A stretch of 64,000 nt of DNA from Raphanus sativus (GCF_000801105.2 NC_079515.1:20235407-20299406); one strand, 5' to 3'; shown: positions 13,119-25,621, numbered from the stretch's first letter. Notes: a model not told the origin generated them from the sequence alone. Translations and numbers: made by a program.

Positions 13119-13713
13119 ATGGGTTCCATAGTCGATCTCAAGAATTTTTTAAATGTAAATCCTTTAAAGTCTTCATGGAGATTCCAACTGAAAGTTCTTA
13201 ATACATCAGGGTCATCCATTCCCCGTGTGGGAATTTCGTTTGAGCCGGTGTTATCTGATGAAAATGTTTGTTGTTTATTATAAAAGATATTATACCTATA
13301 TATTTTTCATCTTATTATATTATTAATTCATTCCTCCTTATGTTTTAGGGTGTCAAAATACGTAATAGATGCGAGAATTTTATTTTGGAGGTTCTCCATG
13401 AGCAGATTAAAGTGTTCAGAGATGATGACGCTTATAATGAAGTTCTCAGCAGAAATGTAATTAAAAACACCATGTTCTTGAGATGGTTTGAACTGAATAA
13501 GTTTACTTCTTTAGCTAGAAAGTTCACTTTTGCTGAAATCCCAACAAGATTTGTTTGGGATAAAAGCTGGAAGTTTATTTCGGATGACATAGAGCTTAAA
13601 AGGAGGAAACAGTTCATACGTCTAGGTTTATTGCATTTACGAATACATATTTACTTAATATGGAGCAATTTTATTAACATATTTTTGTTTCTATGTTTTG
13701 CAGTTCTTTGCTA
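13119..13713 (+). CDS. Small chimeric frame: OB-fold (RPA-like, DUF223-type) exon joined to a RepHel segment
   Basis: Three exons keep frame: 13119-13265, 13349-13625 and 13704-13713, all GT-AG, predicting about 144 residues. Exon 1 ([27 protein letters not shown]..) and the start of exon 2 ([11 protein letters not shown]) look like the N-terminal OB-fold of plant RPA1-like / DUF223 proteins that often accompany Helitrons. The rest ([30 protein letters not shown]) is homologous to RepHel residues encoded at 10.25-10.79 kb, with an internal deletion joining AEIPT-type to KRRKQ-type blocks. The stop replaces a Leu codon of RepHel (TTA to TAA). Further on, 13714-13781 carries a piece of the RepHel C-terminal exon in another frame. 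It could be a captured fusion or a deletion derivative. Expression is unknown. Confidence 0.55.
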
Positions 13714-13781
13714 AGCGATGAAGAAAGGGAATCCTCAGAAACAGACGAATAATGTTGTTGAATCTAAGTTATGTTAATTTT

Positions 13782-14643
13782 TCTGCACTATTTGAATTTT
13801 AATAATTTGTTAGATTTTCTCGTGTGTTTAGTTTATCTAATAAGAATATTCAAATAAATAGAATTTTTCTTCAGAATCTATATTTGAATATTTTGGTTTT
13901 GATATATCAAGGCAGTATTTTGTTTATAAAGGATTTATATGCAGAGACTTTAACGTGGTTAGTTTTTTCAAATATATGATACATATTGTTAAGTATCATG
14001 AATAAAAAGGATATTCTAACGATGAGGATAAAAATCCTCAGTAACATATTACCAATATCGTCGTAAATTGTTTAGAACTTTTGAAAAAGTTCTATATCAA
14101 GAGGAAATGTATAACTTCAGTCATTATAAACATAACATCTAATCACTATCAGTTTCAACTCAGGCAACATCCGGTTTTATTTCCTACCTAACCAAAATCA
14201 GTTCCATACCTAATGTAGTACTAAGAGAATTTGTGTTTAGTTTATTACCGATTCTGGTTTGGTCATATTTCCTCTCATCTCTGTATTTTCTTGGATCTCT
14301 TAGTAAAACGAGAGGTCTTTATGTCCGAATACATCTTTCAATCATAGTGGCGAGTTCACCAAAGAGAACCTGTTTTTTACATAAAAAAAATACCTCGCGT
14401 CAATCAACATTCATCAAACAATTTCCTGTTTTTATCATAGCTACCAGTTTCTGTTCGCAACCTAATAATCATCACAGATTAATGTCTAAATCTGTAAAAC
14501 TTATCTGTAAAACTAAAAGGTCAGATATTGATTGCTTCAGTTTTCTTCGCACTCTTAGAAACCTTCCCAATCTGACATACAGAATAAAATCAAATAATAT
14601 AATAAAATTGTAAAATTTAGATAATTGGTGTTAACTATGTATT
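13782..14643. other. Helitron-internal spacer
   Basis: AT-rich sequence with one open stretch (14233-14613, +) that has no recognisable domain and a composition typical of chance frames. I do not call a gene. Confidence 0.35.
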
Positions 14644-15060
14644 AAAAACATGATATTGTACTTACCGTTTATTTTCTTTTAAATCCTATCATCACTTTGT
14701 TCATCGATATATGAAAAGTCACAATCGAAGCATATCAAACTGATATTTCTTCACTCTGATGCCTTCGGATCTGACATGCAAAACAGTTTGTAAAGTGATG
14801 ATTATCTTGATCGATGAAAGAGTTTTGTAAAGAACTGTATAATATACATAAAAACATGATATTGTACTTACCGTTTATTGTCTTTTAAATCCTATCATCG
14901 CTTTGTTCATCGACATATGAAAAGTCACAACCGAAGCCATATCAAACTGATATTTCTTCACTCTGATGTCTTCGGATCTGACATGCAAAACAATTTGTAA
15001 AGTGATGATTATCTTGATCGATGAAAGAGTTTTGTAAAGAACTGTATAATATACATAAAA
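14644..15060. repeat. 206-bp tandem duplication (two copies)
   Basis: The block starting aaaaacatgatattgtactt occurs at 14644 and again at 14850, so the unit is 206 bp. The copies differ by a handful of substitutions over their length (for example cactttgttcatcgat versus cgctttgttcatcgac). It lies between the RepHel remnant and the Helitron 3' terminus at 16049. Confidence 0.85.
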
Positions 15061-15880
15061 AAAAAGTTAAAGAACAGAACCTTAAGCGATCGATGAAGGA
15101 GAAACCCTTGATCGGATGATGTTTGCCTTTATTTCCAAATCAGATTTGCGACCTTCTGTATTCAGCTCTTCACGGAATCGTTTTTTGTATTTGAATCAAC
15201 ATAGAAATCGCCATGGAAATATGACTAGCATCAGTTTTTTATTTTTCTATCTTTAGATCAGATTGGGGAAATTGTGTTTGAACATCTTAGAAAGAAACAT
15301 CGACAGGAAAACAAAATTTCTTTCCTTTTCTATTTTTTTAATATCGATGGTGAGATAACCAGATTTTGTGGGTAGAAATCCCAAAAAACATTGGGTCATT
15401 TGGGCCGAATAATAAATTGTCCATTTTCTCTTATATTAAATGGGCCATCCAGTCCAATATGATAAATAATATTTTTTAAAAATACATTACAAATATTTTC
15501 TTTATATGAAAAAAAAATAAATATGATTATTATATTTTAGAAAACATTTTCTTCAAATTTAAACTTTCACAATTTATTATAATTTTTGGAATCAAATATG
15601 TACATATTTACTTAAATAGTAATACAATATTTTGTTAACATATTAAAAATTGTAAAAAATGACTTTAACAAATAAAATTAACAAAATAAAAATGTATACA
15701 AATTCATATCATAATATAACACTGATCAAAACCATAAAACTATTTATATTGATTTTATATTAAAAATATATAATTTAAATTTCAAAACTTAAAAATACAT
15801 ATGCAATATGGTTTTAACCGAACATAAACCCGAACATAAAACACATATACGAGATGGGTTATATAAATACATATACAAGA
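15061..15880. other. Helitron 3' region, no gene seen
   Basis: 15061-15420 has moderate GC with no intact frame. 15420-15880 is AT-rich and runs into the 46-bp repeats at the Helitron terminus. Confidence 0.4.
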
Positions 15881-15885
15881 CGGAT

Positions 15886-16049
15886 TATATAAATGTGATT
15901 ATATAAATTTGTCACTGAACATAAACCCGCGCTTTCAAATGTGATTATATAAATTTGTCACTGAACATAAACCCGCGCTTTCAAATGTGATTATATAAAT
16001 TTGTCACGGAACATAAAGCCGCGTTTTGAAAGCGCAGATCAAAATCTAG
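15886..16049 (+). repeat. 46-bp direct repeats ending in a Helitron 3' terminus
   Basis: The 46-bp unit aaatgtgatt...cccgcgctttc occurs three times in a row. The third copy is altered (gccgcgtttt) and passes into the hairpin GCGTTttgAAAGCGC followed by agatcaaaatCTAG at 16046-16049 and a host T. A short GC-rich hairpin about 10 bp before CTAG|T is the standard Helitron 3' end. This is the best candidate for the 3' end of the Helitron that holds RepHel. Confidence 0.7.
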
Positions 16050-17435
16050 TCAATACTATTAAAACAGGAGTAATATTTATCTACTTACAAGTAGTCTAGG
16101 TTGGATCATTTCATTTATTTAACCTCCTATTTTTTCTCTTGCAACTAAATTAATTATTATTAAATATATACCATATTCAATCTATTATTTTAATATTTTC
16201 AAAATAAGATATCTAAAAGTATATTATCAAATATCTTTTCTAAGATTTCATTTTAATAATATCTTTTAATATCTTTTTATTTAAGATGTAAATATAAATT
16301 TCTTTTTAATATTTACTTTTAAATAATAAAATTCGTAATTAATATTTAATAAAATTATTAACGAATATTAATTCATTTTCATTATAAAATAAGAAATAAT
16401 ATTCCCATAATATTTATATTCATAATTAAATTAATACATCAACTAACAAATATAAAGTGACTTAATCCATGTTATATAAATCATAAAATTAAAGAATAAC
16501 ATATATTCATGAATTTTACCACATACTTCAACGTATTAAAACAAAATAGTAAAGTTCGACGTATAAACTAATTAATAATTATATATTTAAATTAGAATAT
16601 TAAAAATAATTCAATATAGTATGATACGGGTTGAATGAAATATAGTTAGTTTATATAATAATAAAATAAATTTTGACCAATACAAAAATTAAAAATAAAT
16701 TTGTACTATAATTTACAGTTTTAAAATATAAGTAAAATTAATATGTTCGGGTTATTTAAATGAGTTATCTTATTTTCTTAAAAATAATATTTATTAATTT
16801 TAATTTAATATCTATAATTTAAAATAATTTTTAATAAAAATACATGTATGAAATTTCTAATTTTCAATAAACAATTTTTTGAATAAAAACTGGTCCCATA
16901 GATCCGGGTTGGGTAAAAAAAAGTATAAATATATTAAGTTACAAATTCTAAACACACAATTTTGTAAGTACCAAAATTTGGTCTATTTAAATAAATGAAA
17001 AATAAATCTTTCGTTTTCCAGGATCTATACTACTAAAACATAATCAATTTTTATCTACTTACAAATAATATTACATTTAAGTAAATTCCCTATTATTTTT
17101 ACTTATACATAACTTAATTATTATTAAATATATATAATACCTAAAATAAAGAAACTAAATAACTAATATATATTTCTCATGTATACATTTTTCTCATTAA
17201 CATTCCTCTTCATCTATACAATAATTCTGTTCAGAACATATCTCGATTTTAAACATTTGTCTTTATATGGACTTCACTGATATACACATATTGTTCTAAA
17301 ATTCTTATATTTGAGGTAACATAATTTTTGTGTTCACAAAAAAGAAAAGTAACATGATTTTAAAATGTTATTTGAATCTTTTGCTATATGAAATGCCAAG
17401 TACAAACAATAATGATGTATTCTTACAAATATATA
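16050..17435 (+). mobile_element. Two Helitron-like 5' termini (16050 and 17024), bodies undefined
   Basis: 16050 begins TCAATACTATTAAAACAGGA and 17024 begins TCTATACTACTAAAACATAA. Both fit the TC..TACTATTAAAA start of Brassicaceae Helitrons and share the following ..TTTATCTACTTACAA. The first starts at the very base after the CTAG of the preceding element. Matching plus-strand 3' ends were not found nearby, so the limits are open. The rest is AT-rich without genes. Confidence 0.5.
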
Positions 17436-17475
17436 CTAGATTTTGACCCACGCTTCGAAAGCGCAGATATTTTTG
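17436..17475 (-). mobile_element. Helitron 3' terminus, minus strand
   Basis: Plus-strand A|CTAG at 17435-17439 followed by attttgacccacgcttcgaaagcg: on the minus strand this is hairpin CGCTTtcgAAGCG, then tgggtcaaaatCTAG|T. The element would extend rightwards. The next minus-strand Helitron 5' end to the right is at 25072, but pairing them is not secure. Confidence 0.6.
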
Positions 17476-18436
17476 AATATAAACAAAGTTTAATATGAAT
17501 AAATATTTTGAAATTATTATATATTTATGTTACAACATCGTATTATATTAAAAAGTGACTATATTTAAAACTATATCATTTATAAATTATTTATTTAAGA
17601 TTTTTATATGTATACACTTAAGTAACTATTTTTAGATATGTTATATTATCTGAATCCTAAAAACCGAACCTTGAAAATACAGGTTTGGTTTGGATCCGGG
17701 TCCATGATAAAATACTTATTGATTAATTTTTTAGAACCGCGGATCTTGGTTCGAGTCTCGGTCGTATCTCAGTTCTAGTATGGGTCGAAATTCGGTTCGA
17801 GTCTAGAACTTACTCGAGACCTGATCGGGTACCTAAAATACGTTGTGTATAATAGGTAGTGGGTATTTCAAATATGTTTATGCATTACAAATAGTTTTTT
17901 TTATAGTTTCAGATTGGTTTTAGGTATAGTTTTGGATTTTGGATAACATTTTAAATTTTAAAAATATATTTTGGTATTCGGGTTTTGAGTTGTTTTTCTT
18001 CTTCCGTCAGATTTTGGATAAATTTTTTTTTGGGAAGGAGAGGTTTTTGTATACGAATATTTTTGGATTTTATTTGGATTTAAATGTCTATGACTTAAGA
18101 TTTGGAATAAAAAAAAAACAATCTTTACTCGACCCCAAGGCATGAATGCACATGTCTATTCTTTCATTATATTTTGTTTTCATTTCATAAGAGTTATCTT
18201 TGTTCAGTTGGTGAAACTTAAGATCTAACAGATTTTTGGTTGATTTAATAGTATAAATCTAAAAGAAATTAATTCAATTGTAAAATTATGAGAATATAAT
18301 ATAAGGTCATCATTTATTATATTTGTCTATCTGTTTTGGTATATGTTCGTAGTCGAAGACAATATTCTGTGCAAAATATCTATTAGATAATAACAGGTGG
18401 GCCTTATAAAAATTTGAATCCAACAAAAACGTAATA
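17476..18436. other. AT-rich spacer with GGGTTCGG-like low-complexity words
   Basis: 17660-17960 contains tcgagtctcgg and ttcggttcgag words of the kind that make up the GGGTTCGG repeats elsewhere in the window. I see no ends or coding content. Confidence 0.35.
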
Positions 18437-19033
18437 TCTCCCTATACATTAAAAGAGAAGTCACTTTAGTGATTTCTGCTTACATGGCGATCATACAAGA
18501 CACTCTCGAATTAATTCTTATAATCTTATTGGTCGATTTTTTTTAATTTCTTTTTGAATTATTTTTTTCCATCGGCCAAACCTTTCCAAAAACACATACC
18601 ATGTAATTAATATAGTTATATACGTTTTTAACTAATCGATATATATTTCAAAGGTACTATTATGGTAACTTAATAATGACATATTTAAGTGACAATGCAA
18701 ATATATTAGAGTATTGGTAATTTTAAAAAAACCATAATATGTTTAGAGTAATGGTAATTTTAAAAAATCATATTAGAGTATTAGTAATTTAAAATAATTT
18801 AAAATGTCTCAGAAACTATAATTTATGAGAAAAGAAATTAGAAGAAACTATAATATGTTATTATTTACCGATCACGAGATCATAATTATTATAGTAAAAA
18901 AATTGTTATTGAAATCTAATGAAATCATAATATGTGTAAAAAATGAAACATAATAATTATTATAATTCCGGACATGAAAATCATTGTAAGTCATAATGAA
19001 ATGAAATCATGTTAAAAAATGAAATCATGTTAA
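18437..19033 (+). mobile_element. Helitron 5' end region (starts 18437)
   Basis: A|TCTCCCTATACATTAAAAGA at 18436-18456 followed by gaagtc is a Helitron 5' terminus. It resembles the one at 19034, about 600 bp downstream, and both continue into a similar tctattggtcga / cttattggtcga stretch. The 3' end is not assigned; a second element may be inserted at 19034. Confidence 0.6.
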
Positions 19034-22000
19034 TCCTCCTATATATTAAAAGAGAAGTACATTGGACACGTGGCGCTCACACATCTCTTCTCACGAAAAT
19101 TCTTGCGATTCTATTGGTCGAATTTTTCTATTTTTTCTTTTTGATTTATTTTTCTACTCGAGTTTTAAATTGGAAAGTCACATTAATTGTTAATCGCACT
19201 AATAATTTCTTGCGCAAGAATCGTAATAAATGTCGACCATTAATCATAGCTTGCAGAACAATTTTAATAAATGTCGACTAATCATTAAATGTCTTAATGG
19301 AAAATACGTTTTATATCTAATTAGGAAACTAATTATTATCAACATACCTTATTTATATTATTACTTGCGCAAGTCTCGCATCATATAATATGCATATTCT
19401 TTTTTAATTTTACAAATTTATTATGTTTCCTTTAATCAAACGTCATTTAATTTACATACCTTATTATAACCAATTACTTGCGCAAGTCTCGCAAGTAATA
19501 TTATTTGCGTCGTTAATACTCTTCACCATCAAAGGACTATATATAGAGTACAAAGTGGCGATGAAGCAACACAACCATTCTTCTATTTTTATATATACAT
19601 ATTTCATCATAGCTGACTTTTCTTTTGGTTTATATGCAGATGCCCTATTCTAACGATTTCACCACGATGCAGCGAAGAATATGACACAAAAGCTGATGTT
19701 TTCTCCTTTGCTTTGATCGTTCAAGAGATAAGTTAAAACCTTTTTTTTTCCTTATGGTTTTTGCTGTTTCTTTGTTCATGTTGTTGATTCCTTTTGAATG
19801 TTGAAACTTTTTTAGATGATAGAAGGACGAATGCCATTTGCTGAAAAGGAAGACAGTGAAGCTTCAGAAGCTTATGCCAGCAAAGAGCGGCCACTGTTCA
19901 AAGCTCCATCAAATTGCTTTACCCTCATGGACTTAAAACGTTAGTCTTACTCTTTCTCTTCACCATTAAACAAAAAATAAGGGACAGTTTTGCATCGTAT
20001 GATTGCTTTTATTCAGAGTAAATGTCCGATCAAAACTTTTTTTTAACTCCATTTAGGTTGTCAATGCATTGATTTATCACCAGAATTTACGGGAAGTTAT
20101 ATGAAATTGCATCGTACAAAGCAATCCTTGATGTGCAAATATCTTATATTGTAATTACGGTATATTTTTATTGGCAGTAATAAAGGCAATCGTTGATATG
20201 TAATTCGAACATTGTCCTAATGTAGTCAATAAGCCATTTATTAGCGTCCAAAACTTTCCTAATATAATCAACTTATTCAATGTGGATTGTCAATTAGTTT
20301 GTATACAATTAAATATATTGACTTATTGCATTAATATCGCATTCATTCGTTTTACTATAAATACGGAGACGGGAATGCTTCAAATCCATAACATCTCTTC
20401 TGTATTCGCTTTAACTCTTATTTTATTATCCCCTTTCTAAGGATTGAAATGGCCGGTTTTAGATTTTTTTAACGAGTTGAAGCCATATAAGTCAATATTA
20501 AAAATTTAGAGTGAAAGCGATTCTGAAATATGTGACGATTAGCTTAGTTGCGTGTATATGCACGTAAAATAACAACCTGAGATAACATTTTGTTTATATA
20601 CAGACGTCTGTGGAAGCAGTACTCTGGTGTTATAGGAGGACAATTTAAATGGTGATATATAGTTGATCAAAAGTAAGACTGTATTTTCAGTCTATGCATG
20701 TTTAGTCTTCCTATTAATATATCAAAGTCACTTATATATGTTTTCTTACAATGTTTTTACTTTATATTTTAGGGAGATAATGATCCATGGTACCGTGAAG
20801 AAGGAACACCAAGATGACTTTATAAGTAACTATTTTGTTTCTTTAATATTTTATAATTTTCCGTATTTTTATTTTATTTTCAACTCATATGTTATATATT
20901 ATCTTACTCTATGCTTAAGTTTCAACAAAACGATCTAAACTGCTACAAGTACAAACATTTACACATGTTCTTCAAAGTTTCGATACTAACCTGCTTATAA
21001 AGTGCAAGAAGTTTGATTTCCAATTTCAGGTTTGGAAGCAACTGCGTTGGCTGGAAATAATCTTCATTAGTTGATGGATGCATTGAGGAAATTTTCTTTT
21101 GGGTAAACTACACACAGCGGCAAGAAGGAGTAGAATCTTTTTTTTTTTGGTCAAGAGGGAGTAGAATCTATTATTATTATATACATGGGTGGAAGGATTA
21201 AACTGATCTTTAACTTACTGGAACTTTTGTTGGATGTAATTTGTAAATAAAAATACATACATGCAGTAGCTGTTGGAATAATTTGAGTTCTCTTTTTTTT
21301 CCCTCCATATCTGTAAGGCAGTAGTTGTTGCCAAAATTATAAATGTAACTCTGATAGGATCTGATCCTACCGATACCAAGGCAGGATCAAATTTGAAAAG
21401 ACTAAACATATACTGATTCCATCTTTTAAAAACTTAATTTTCTAAGGTTATAGTTACTGCTGTTACCAAATTTTGGGGTCCATATCTTTTTATAGTTCTA
21501 AATAGTTTAATTCAAAAGAATTGCTTTATACTACGAGTATTTCTAAGCTTAATGTAGGCTTGATTAAACATGACATATGGTATAACTTATATTATGTCTA
21601 CACGTTCGGGTCTTAAGATTCGTTTTTTGATTGGTTTTCTTGGGTCTTAGTCTTTTGTGTCTTAGGTATTTGGATCCAATCAAGTACTTAGGAATTTTTT
21701 TTTGTTCGATTTTGAATTGTTTTTTCTCGAATTTGGGTAGGTTCGGATCTATAATTAAGATATATGTAAAATATATGTGATTTCGGATCTATAGTAGGTT
21801 CATGTCGGGTTTGGGTATTAAGGATCCAAAAAAAATCTGCAAAGTAACAAAAATAAACTTTTAATAGTTAAAACTAAACCTTTTAAACTCTAACTTTTAC
21901 ATTTAAAATTTCAATTTACTATAAATATCATTAAAATATAAACTAAATATATAAAATAATAATTCTAGATATTTCATGTTTTAAGATCGAGTATGAATCG

Positions 22001-22290
22001 ATTCTTATGGGTGGGAATCTATTCGAGTCGGTTATGTTTGGGTCCTGGTCTATTCATACCGTTTTTTTTGATAGATCGTTTTTTTGTCATCTGGCTAGAA
22101 CAATTTTATATCTAATTAAGTATTTATAAATTTTTGGTTCGATTTTAGGTTGGTCCCACTTCAGATGTTTGGGTCATATAAAATGTCTATGCCGAATTTC
22201 TATATAATGTTAGATAAAAATTTATGAAAAATCTATAATAATTTAGAAATCTTTTTAACAATTTCACCCCGCGCCTTGCGCAGATCCCAA
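19034..22290 (+). mobile_element. Helitron 5' end (19034) and body carrying a kinase fragment; 3' end uncertain
   Basis: A|TCCTCCTATATATTAAAAGA starts the element. It contains the protein kinase fragment at 19668-19939. A degenerate hairpin plus gatc near 22268-22288 (ccgcgccttgcgcagatccc) could be its decayed 3' end but lacks CTAG. The other candidate is the good terminus at 24901. 20000-22260 has short open stretches that I do not recognise, and a GGGTTCGG-like patch at 21600-22200. Confidence 0.45.
19668..19939 (+). pseudogene. Captured C-lobe fragment of an integrin-linked-type (ankyrin) protein kinase
   Basis: Two exon pieces, 19668-19727 and 19816-19939, flank a short intron. Together they read EEYDTKADVFSFALIVQE then MIEGRMPFAEKEDSEASEAY and RPLFKAPS, the kinase subdomain IX-X region (DVFSFALIVQEMIEG) of plant integrin-linked / Raf-like MAPKKK kinases. 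The intron donor reads AG|ATAAGT, with G to A at +1, so it would not splice. A one-base shift precedes the conserved YPHGLK block (read in another frame at 19917-19937). The piece has no N-lobe and no catalytic loop. Retention of the intron means genomic DNA was captured, as Helitrons do. Confidence 0.75.
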
Positions 22291-23199
22291 TTAATGATGA
22301 TTACAACATCACGTAACATATATTCGTCATATTTAATTCACAAGATTGATTGGTAATAAATAAGAATGATCTATGTTAACGCATTAAATTCAAAACATCT
22401 ATATAGCAATAAAAAAATGTAATAAATTGTATGAATATATTATTTGATACTAACTTGTCGTGCAATCATATTTAAACACAGTAATAAATATGATACCAAG
22501 TTGCGCAAATAATCCACATTGAAAATAAGGTAAGTTATTAATAAAAAATTAACAATTTACAAACATGGTAAATTACATTTAAAATCGTGAAGTAAATACT
22601 CTTGGGATTCAAATTACTGTTAAAAGAATGTTTACATTTTTGTATTTTTCAAAAAAAGGTTTACGATGAGGGGGAGAGAGAGAGGGAGATTTAGTGTTTT
22701 GGGTATACCCAAGGATTTACAGTTTAGTGTTTAGGATTTATCCAAGGGTTTAGGGTATATCCAAGAATTTAAGGTTTAGTGTTTTTGGTTTTTTTCCCAA
22801 GGGTTTAAGTTTTGTCCAAGGGTTTAGGGTATAGTGTTTATTGTTTATGATTTACTTTTTTGTGACGATTTTAAAATTGTTAAAAAAAATTCTTCTTTTC
22901 GCAGCTACTAATATTTTTCATTTATTTTAAAAACTTAACACAAATTATTATTATTTTATTTATTATCTTTAAAAGAAGATGTACATTAATTGGCAAACTA
23001 TGATTAGTTGGTAATTCACCCAAGAATTACAACATTCATCTGTTTGACATGTTATTACAACATTTATCTGTTTGATTTCTAGAAAAGGTGATCTTAGAAC
23101 ATTAAGATACCTATTATATTATCATAAATTGATCTGCAGTAAATATGATATCAACTTGTCAAAGCAATCCGTGCTTAATATAAGGTAAGTTATTAAATC

Positions 23200-23831
23200 C
23201 AGTGTTTCGAAAACCGGATCGGACCGGCCGGTCGAACCGGTCTGACCGTGACTTGCTGAAGAAGCCGAGTCTGGTTCGGTTTAAAACCCGGATTTGATAA
23301 AACCAGTAAAACCGGCTGAAACCCGGTAAAACCGGTGACCCGGTTTAATTTTAAAACCCGGTTCTTAAAAATTTACATATAATTAAGTTTTTTTAATTAT
23401 TACTAGCTAAAATTTAATATTTTATAGTTAGTGTTCAACTATTACTATTTAATTGGTTTTTTATTTTTCTAAGAAAAAATGTGAAAATATATAATTTTGA
23501 CTCTCATATACTATTTTTATTTTACCATATTCTTAAAATTTGAAATGTTAGTTGTAAAAATAAATAAATATGATTGTTTTAGCTATAAATCATTTGTTCT
23601 TTTTTTAATTTTTAGTTTACATAGTAATCAGATTTATGTTTGTTGTTTATTTTGAGTTAATAAAAAAAATAGAGAAAGTATTATATGTAGAAGTAAAGTT
23701 TATATAGCATAAATATATAATTATATACATTTTTGTATAAATAAAAAACCCGGTTCGACCGGTTGAACCGGTCTAACCAGTTAACCAGTAGCTTCACCGA
23801 GTCAGTGTCCGGTCCGGTTTTCAAAACATTG
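23200..23831. mobile_element. hAT-type MITE, 632 bp
   Basis: The ends are CAGTGTTTCGAAAACCGGA and, inverted, CAATGTTTTGAAAACCGGA. The GC-rich subterminal arms are full of accgg words. The flanks are attaaatc (23192-23199) and attaaaac (23832-23839), an 8-bp target duplication with one mismatch. The centre is AT-rich with no transposase. Confidence 0.8.
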
Positions 23832-23969
23832 ATTAAAACCAAATTAACTAAAGGTAAATTATTTAAACAAAGCAATAAATATGATACCAAGTTGCGTAAA
23901 TAATACACAATGAAAATAAGGTAAGTTATTAATAAAAAAGTAACAAATTACAAATAGGAAAGTAACACA

Positions 23970-24119
<150 letters not shown>

Positions 24120-24786
24120 TATATATTTAGTGTTTTGGGTATACCCAAGGGTTTACAGTTTAGTGTTTATGATTTATCCAAGGGTTTAGGGTATATCCAA
24201 GATTTTAGAGTTTAGTGTTTGGATTTTTACCCAAGGGTTTAAGATTTGTCCAAGGGTTTATGGTATAATGTTTACTGTTTATGATTTACTCTTTTGTGAC
24301 GGTTTTAAAATTGTTAAAAAAAATTAATCTTTTGGCAGCTAATAATATTTTCATTTATTTTAAAAACTTAACACAAATTATTATTATTTTATTTATTATC
24401 TTTAAAAAATGTTGTACATTATTTGGCAAACTATGATTAGTTGGTAATTCAACCAAGAAAAATTCATGATAAAATATTAAACTAGGAAACATTCCTATAT
24501 AAATCAAAATTGTGGTAGTTAAAAAAATAATCGGTGAATTAAAAGAATGTTTACATTTTTATATTTTTCAAAAAAAGGTTTACGATGAGAGAGAGAGAGA
24601 GAGAGACCCGCGGGTTAAACACTAAATCTCTATCTCTCTCTCTCTTTCTCTCTCTTAAATAGATACAAGATATTCCATAATATTTAACCCGCGGGTCCCG
24701 CGAATTACCTGTAAATTTGGGCGGAGCGGGTGCATGTATTTTGAATCTTTCATTGCGGATCATGCGGATCATTATGAGTCAAAAAA

Positions 24787-25072
24787 CTAGGTGATCCGCG
24801 GGTTGGCGGGACGGACGGAGTGGGTCGATCTGTAGACCCAGCTCTACCCGTATAATTTGAATCTGTACAATGCCCGCACAGGGTGCGGGCCGGCCACCTA
24901 GTTTTTAAATAAATGAACATGTTGTAGTTTGTTAGGCCATGTTCTACGGGTTGTTATTAAATATACGATAAGAGTAAATTATCATTTATGTAGGTTAATT
25001 TAAAAATGAAAAGGTCCAAAACAACTTGTATAAATCGACTTTTCAAGACTGCTTCCCTTTTAATAGTATAGA
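24787..25072. mobile_element. Cluster of Helitron termini (3' end plus at 24901; 5' end minus at 25072)
   Basis: 24871-24901 has a perfect 8-bp hairpin GCCCGCACaggGTGCGGGC followed by cggccacCTAG|T, a textbook plus-strand Helitron 3' end. At 25051-25072 gcttcccttttaatagtataga|T is the reverse complement of a Helitron 5' end (TCTATACTATTAAAAGGGAA). A|CTAGGTGATCCGCGGG at 24786-24802 may be a minus-strand 3' end, making a small element 24787-25072, but then the plus-strand terminus would lie within it. Confidence 0.5.
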
Positions 25073-25621
25073 TATAAAACTTTTTACTTTTCAACACTTC
25101 TTATAAAGAATATAGTCAAAATTTTGAATTAAGTACTTTAAATTCTTTGTATTTATGAAGTACTTTTAAATTAAAATAACATTAGAATATAACAAAAATA
25201 TCTCAAACAAATCTTTTGTCACTAACGATTTTGAACATATACCTCTATATTTTCCATTAGTTGCTTAATATTTATCTTTTTGCATCACTTAATTAATATT
25301 TAACTAAAACACTTACAATATAATTTATCTAAAACACTTACAATGTCGGGTTCTTAATATTATTATTCAGATTAAACGGAAAATCGAAATAACTAAACCT
25401 AAACCAAACTCATAATCATAAATTACTGAACGGTTTATATACCTCTTGAACCAGAAAATGAAAACTATAATCAAACAGAAACCGAAATCCAAAAAAAAAA
25501 CAACCTAAAACCAAAACCAAAAACCGAAACATCATATTTAAGCATATTAGTGAACAAAAAGATGGGTTGATAAATTTGTCAACAAAATAATCTCGCTTTG
25601 AAAGCGCGGACCAAACTCTAG
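25073..25621 (+). mobile_element. Helitron 3' end (plus strand), ending at 25621
   Basis: The hairpin CGCTTtgAAAGCG at 25594-25606, then cggaccaaactCTAG (25618-25621) followed by T. The upstream sequence (25380-25590) is A-rich with aaaccgaaac words and no gene. The 5' end is not identified. Confidence 0.6.
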
